Source: Chromatiales bacterium (lineage in GTDB: Bacteria; Pseudomonadota; Gammaproteobacteria; Steroidobacterales; GCA-2729495). Taken from it: DNA of 64,000 nt. Below are positions 61,414 through 64,000 of this stretch, piece by piece. The DNA is taken from contig JAFIFS010000027.1 of NCBI GenBank assembly GCA_020831895.1, forward strand, positions 24,117 to 88,116, written 5' to 3'. Positions within the stretch are counted from its first letter, which is position 1; every line of letters starts with the position of its first letter. Position numbers and translations under genes: made by a program. The notes beneath the pieces are model-generated. The model saw nothing but the letters and a program-made list of their open reading frames with translations, searched no databases and had not been told where the DNA came from.

Positions 61414-63900
61414 TCATGACGCCGCGGCCCGGGATTCCGCCGCGGGCGTACGCACGAGTTCTGCCGGGTCGAAGTCGTCGACATGGATCAGCTCCATCGC
61501 AGCGGCGTCGAAATCACGCAGCTGTGACGCTTCCTCCGCAGTCAGCACGCCTTTCTCCTCTGCCCGCGTGGCCAGTTCGGGGAGGTTCGGCGTTGCAGCG
61601 ACCAAGCCGGCCCGGACAGCCTCGCGCAGCCTGGCCTCAAGCGGTGTGCAACGTTCCGCCATTTCCAGGGCGGCCTGCAGCATCCCCAGCGGGCTGCCGG
61701 GTTCGCGCGGCGCATGGATTCCGGAGGTGAGGCGCTCGCGTGTCGGCGTCGGGCGGGTGACGAGCTGGACGATCTGCCGGGTCAGGTCGTCACCCGGGGC
61801 CGAGTAGCTGCGCCCCCGCGGAAACACCAGCATTCGCAGGGCGGCCGCGGCCGCCCTGTTCGGGAAGTTGCGCAGCAGGCCGTGCAGCTGCTCCTGCGCC
61901 CGGTACAGCAGGCTGCGGCAGGCCCACTCGACCAGCGGCAGGTCATCCTCGGGCTGTCCCTGGTCCGCATAGTGCTTGAGGACCATGCTGGCCAGGTAGA
62001 TGCTGCTGAATACGTCACCCAGGCGCGCCGACAGCAGCTCCCGTCGCTTCAGTTCGCCGCCGAGTGTCAGCATCGCGACATCGGCGGCAAGGGCGAAGGC
62101 CGCGCTGTAGCGATTCACGTGCTGGTAGTAGCGTGCCACCGGGCCATCCACAGGCACGTCGCTATACCGCGCATGGGTCAGCGCCATCACGAATGCGCGC
62201 GACGCGTTGCTGATGGCAAAGCCGATATGTCCGAACAGCAGGCGGTCGAAGTCGCGCAGGCTGCGATCGAAATCCTCGTCCTGGGCCGCTGCCATTTCCT
62301 TGAGCACGAACGGATGGGCGCGGATCGCGCCCTGGCCGAAGATGATCAGGCTGCGGGTCAGGATGTTGGCGCCCTCGACAGTGATCGATATCGGCACCCC
62401 GGTGTAGCCGCTGGCCAGGTAGTTGCCCGGGCCCAGCATGATGGCTTTGCCGCCGTGTACGTCCATCGCATCGTTGGCGATGGAGCGCCCATACTCCGTG
62501 CAGTGGTACTTCAGTATTGCCGAGGGCACCGAGGGCTTCTCGCCCCGCCCGATTGCCGTCGCGGTCACTGAGAGTGCCGCGTTGATGATGTAGGTCTGTC
62601 CCGCCATCCTGGCCAGGGCCTCGCCAACCCCGTCGAACTCGCAGACGGGGAGGTTGAACTGGCGCCGGATCCGCGTGTACGCGCCCGAGGCATGAACCGC
62701 GGCACGACCCCCGCCCATCGCGCTCGCAGGCAGTACGATCGCGCGGCCGGCCGACAGCAGTTCAACCAGCATTTTCCAGCCCTGCCCGGCACGCTCGGGG
62801 CCGCCGATGATCGCGTCGAGCGGGATGAACACGTCCCGCCCCCGGATCGGGCCGTTCTGGAAGGGGGTGTGCAGCGGCAGGTGGCGCCGGCCGATCTCGA
62901 CGCCGGGCGTGTCGGCGGGCAGCAGCGCCGCGGTGATGCCGAGATCCTTGCGCTCGCCGAGCAGGCCATCCGGGTCGAGCATGCGGAACGCCAGCCCGAT
63001 CAGCGTGGCCACAGGGGCCAGGGTGATGTAGCGCTTGTCGAAGTCGAGCCGCAGGCCCAGCACCTCCTCGCCGTCGATCATTCGCCGGCAGACAACCCCG
63101 GTGTCGGGAAGCGCCGCCGCGTCGGACCCCACGCGCGGGCCGGTCAGGGCGAAGCAGGGGATTTCCTCGCCGCGCGCAAGGCCTGGCAGCCATCGGTCCT
63201 TCTGTTCCTCGGTGCCGTAGTGCAGGAGCAGTTCCGCCGGGCCCAGCGAGTTTGGCACCCCGACCGTCGAGGCCGCGACCGGGCAGCGGCTCGAAAGCTT
63301 TGCGAGTACGGTGGCTACGGCCAGCGGGGAGAGCTCCAGCCCGCCATATCTCTTCGGGATGATCATCGCGAAGAAGCGCTCCGCGCGGATGTACTCCCAG
63401 GTCTCCGGTGGCATGTCGGCCAGTTCATGATTGATATGCCAGTCGTCCAGCATCGAGCACAGCGTCTCGACCGGTCCGTCCAGGAAGGCCTGTTCCTCAG
63501 CTGTCAGCCTGGCCTCTGGCAGGGCCATCAGCTTGCTCCAGTCCGGGTCTCCGCTGAAGAGCTCCCCGTCCCACCAGACGTTGCCGGCCTCCAGCGCCTC
63601 GCGCTCGGTGTCGGAGATCTGTGGGACGACGGTGCGGTAGAAGCGCAGCATGGGCAGCGTGATCTTCTCCCGCCGGAATGCGACCGAGTTCAGCATCACG
63701 ATGCCGGCGTAGACCAGCAGCAGGAACAGGATCCACAGCCAGTGGAGTATCCCGAACGCCAGGCCGAGCACCAGGTAGACCAGCAGCGCCAGCCCGAGGA
63801 CCAGCGTGGCGGCCGGAAGCTCGATGCGCCGGTAGGCCAGGGTGAGGCCGACGCCGACCAGAGCGCCGGTCGTGAGCAGCCAAAGCAGGAAATCGATCAT
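61414..63900 (-). CDS. fadE: Acyl-CoA dehydrogenase FadE
   Basis: 828 residues from MIDFLLWLLTTGAL, typical of the long FadE class (E. coli 814). Three N-terminal hydrophobic helices (1-85) anchor it in the inner membrane. The acyl-CoA dehydrogenase core follows: IPKRYGGLELSPLA, CFALTGPRVGSDAAA, the MDVHGGKAIMLGPGNYLA motif and SITVEGANILTRSLIIFGQGA. The C-terminal ~250 residues are the FadE-specific DUF1974 region. It performs the first oxidation of beta-oxidation. Confidence 0.95.
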   Translation of the reverse strand: MIDFLLWLLTTGALVGVGLTLAYRRIELPAATLVLGLALLVYLVLGLAFGILHWLWILFLLLVYAGIVMLNSVAFRREKITLPMLRFYRTVVPQISDTEREALEAGNVWWDGELFSGDPDWSKLMALPEARLTAEEQAFLDGPVETLCSMLDDWHINHELADMPPETWEYIRAERFFAMIIPKRYGGLELSPLAVATVLAKLSSRCPVAASTVGVPNSLGPAELLLHYGTEEQKDRWLPGLARGEEIPCFALTGPRVGSDAAALPDTGVVCRRMIDGEEVLGLRLDFDKRYITLAPVATLIGLAFRMLDPDGLLGERKDLGITAALLPADTPGVEIGRRHLPLHTPFQNGPIRGRDVFIPLDAIIGGPERAGQGWKMLVELLSAGRAIVLPASAMGGGRAAVHASGAYTRIRRQFNLPVCEFDGVGEALARMAGQTYIINAALSVTATAIGRGEKPSVPSAILKYHCTEYGRSIANDAMDVHGGKAIMLGPGNYLASGYTGVPISITVEGANILTRSLIIFGQGAIRAHPFVLKEMAAAQDEDFDRSLRDFDRLLFGHIGFAISNASRAFVMALTHARYSDVPVDGPVARYYQHVNRYSAAFALAADVAMLTLGGELKRRELLSARLGDVFSSIYLASMVLKHYADQGQPEDDLPLVEWACRSLLYRAQEQLHGLLRNFPNRAAAAALRMLVFPRGRSYSAPGDDLTRQIVQLVTRPTPTRERLTSGIHAPREPGSPLGMLQAALEMAERCTPLEARLREAVRAGLVAATPNLPELATRAEEKGVLTAEEASQLRDFDAAAMELIHVDDFDPAELVRTPAAESRAAAS

Positions 63901-63929
63901 TGCGCCCACTCCATGGAGTCTGGGGTGGA

Positions 63930-64000
63930 GCCGCGCCGCGGGCGGACCCCCCCGGGGCGGCAAAATAAAACCCCCCCCGCCGGGGCCCGGGGGGGGGCCA
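63930..64000. other. Low-complexity G/C-run contig end
   Basis: The last ~70 bases consist of runs of 7-9 C or G broken by AAAATAAAA. They do not resemble the composition of the rest of the window. No gene is supported here. This looks like poor assembly at a contig edge, not biology. Confidence 0.6.

Overview
The window is GC-rich chromosomal DNA from an aerobic, high-GC gammaproteobacterium. This placement is an inference. It rests on the order dapF-DUF484-xerC-hslVU-ubiEJB, the hemXY pair, glnK-amtB beside ubiK and yifB, cytochromes c4 and c5, and polA convergent with engB. Some traits point away from the enterics and towards Xanthomonadales-like or other deep-branching lineages: mevalonate-pathway genes, a Bacteroidetes/Xanthomonas-type arginine cluster, and a soluble FixLJ-type system. 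The genus cannot be fixed from this sequence. Coding density is very high and overlaps of 4-30 bases are common. The last 60 bases are low-complexity G/C runs and look like a contig end.

Layout. 1-3343: three genes of a Yej/Dpp-type peptide ABC transporter, the first cut by the window edge. 3434-6557: a secreted SDR-like protein, NnrU, an RIC/YtfE-type iron-centre repair protein and a pirin. 6558-15243 (minus strand): one long tight operon, dapF, DUF484, xerC, hslV, hslU, ubiE, ubiJ, ubiB, marC and a DUF2059 protein. 15374-19845: an orphan ParA, a CobW GTPase, hemY, hemX and a DUF4124 protein. 20012-24240: amtB and glnK under a well-matched sigma-54 promoter with an NtrC-like site, then ubiK, the YifB/ComM ATPase and cytochrome c5. 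24385-25119: a Crp/Fnr regulator.

25182-27380 is a small accessory island at a tRNA-Arg gene. It holds a truncated IS3 element and what reads as a one-cassette integron. The integron has an integrase with a large in-frame internal deletion, an attI-like core site, a CopG/RelE toxin-antitoxin cassette and an attC-like structure.

27435-30575: small unknown proteins, a DUF6687-like protein and two VOC proteins. 30529-35245 (mixed strands): a FixJ/FixL-type pair with a probable haem-PAS domain, three molybdenum-cofactor genes, a DsbA-like lipoprotein and cytochrome c4. Between engB (35342-35986) and polA (36551-39250), the place held by Spot 42 in enterics and ErsA in Pseudomonas, lie two tandem copies of a ~120-nt structured RNA. 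Each copy has C-rich loops, an RpoE/AlgU-like promoter and a GC-rich terminator stem.

39270-47667 (minus strand): lptM and an arginine operon, argR, argG, a DUF1611 gene, argC, argD, argF-prime, argB and argH. The acylornithine-type carbamoyltransferase and the lack of argA/argJ suggest that the DUF1611 protein may supply the missing N-acylglutamate step. 47726-50843: an NRDE protein, NudC and a divergent FlhC-like/FlhD-like pair. 50871-52591: a two-gene ABC exporter. 52563-57626 (minus strand): a frameshifted DAK2-DegV fusion, gspB, gspA and ispA. 57771-61313: mvaD, a phosphomevalonate kinase and HMG-CoA synthase. 61414-63900: fadE.
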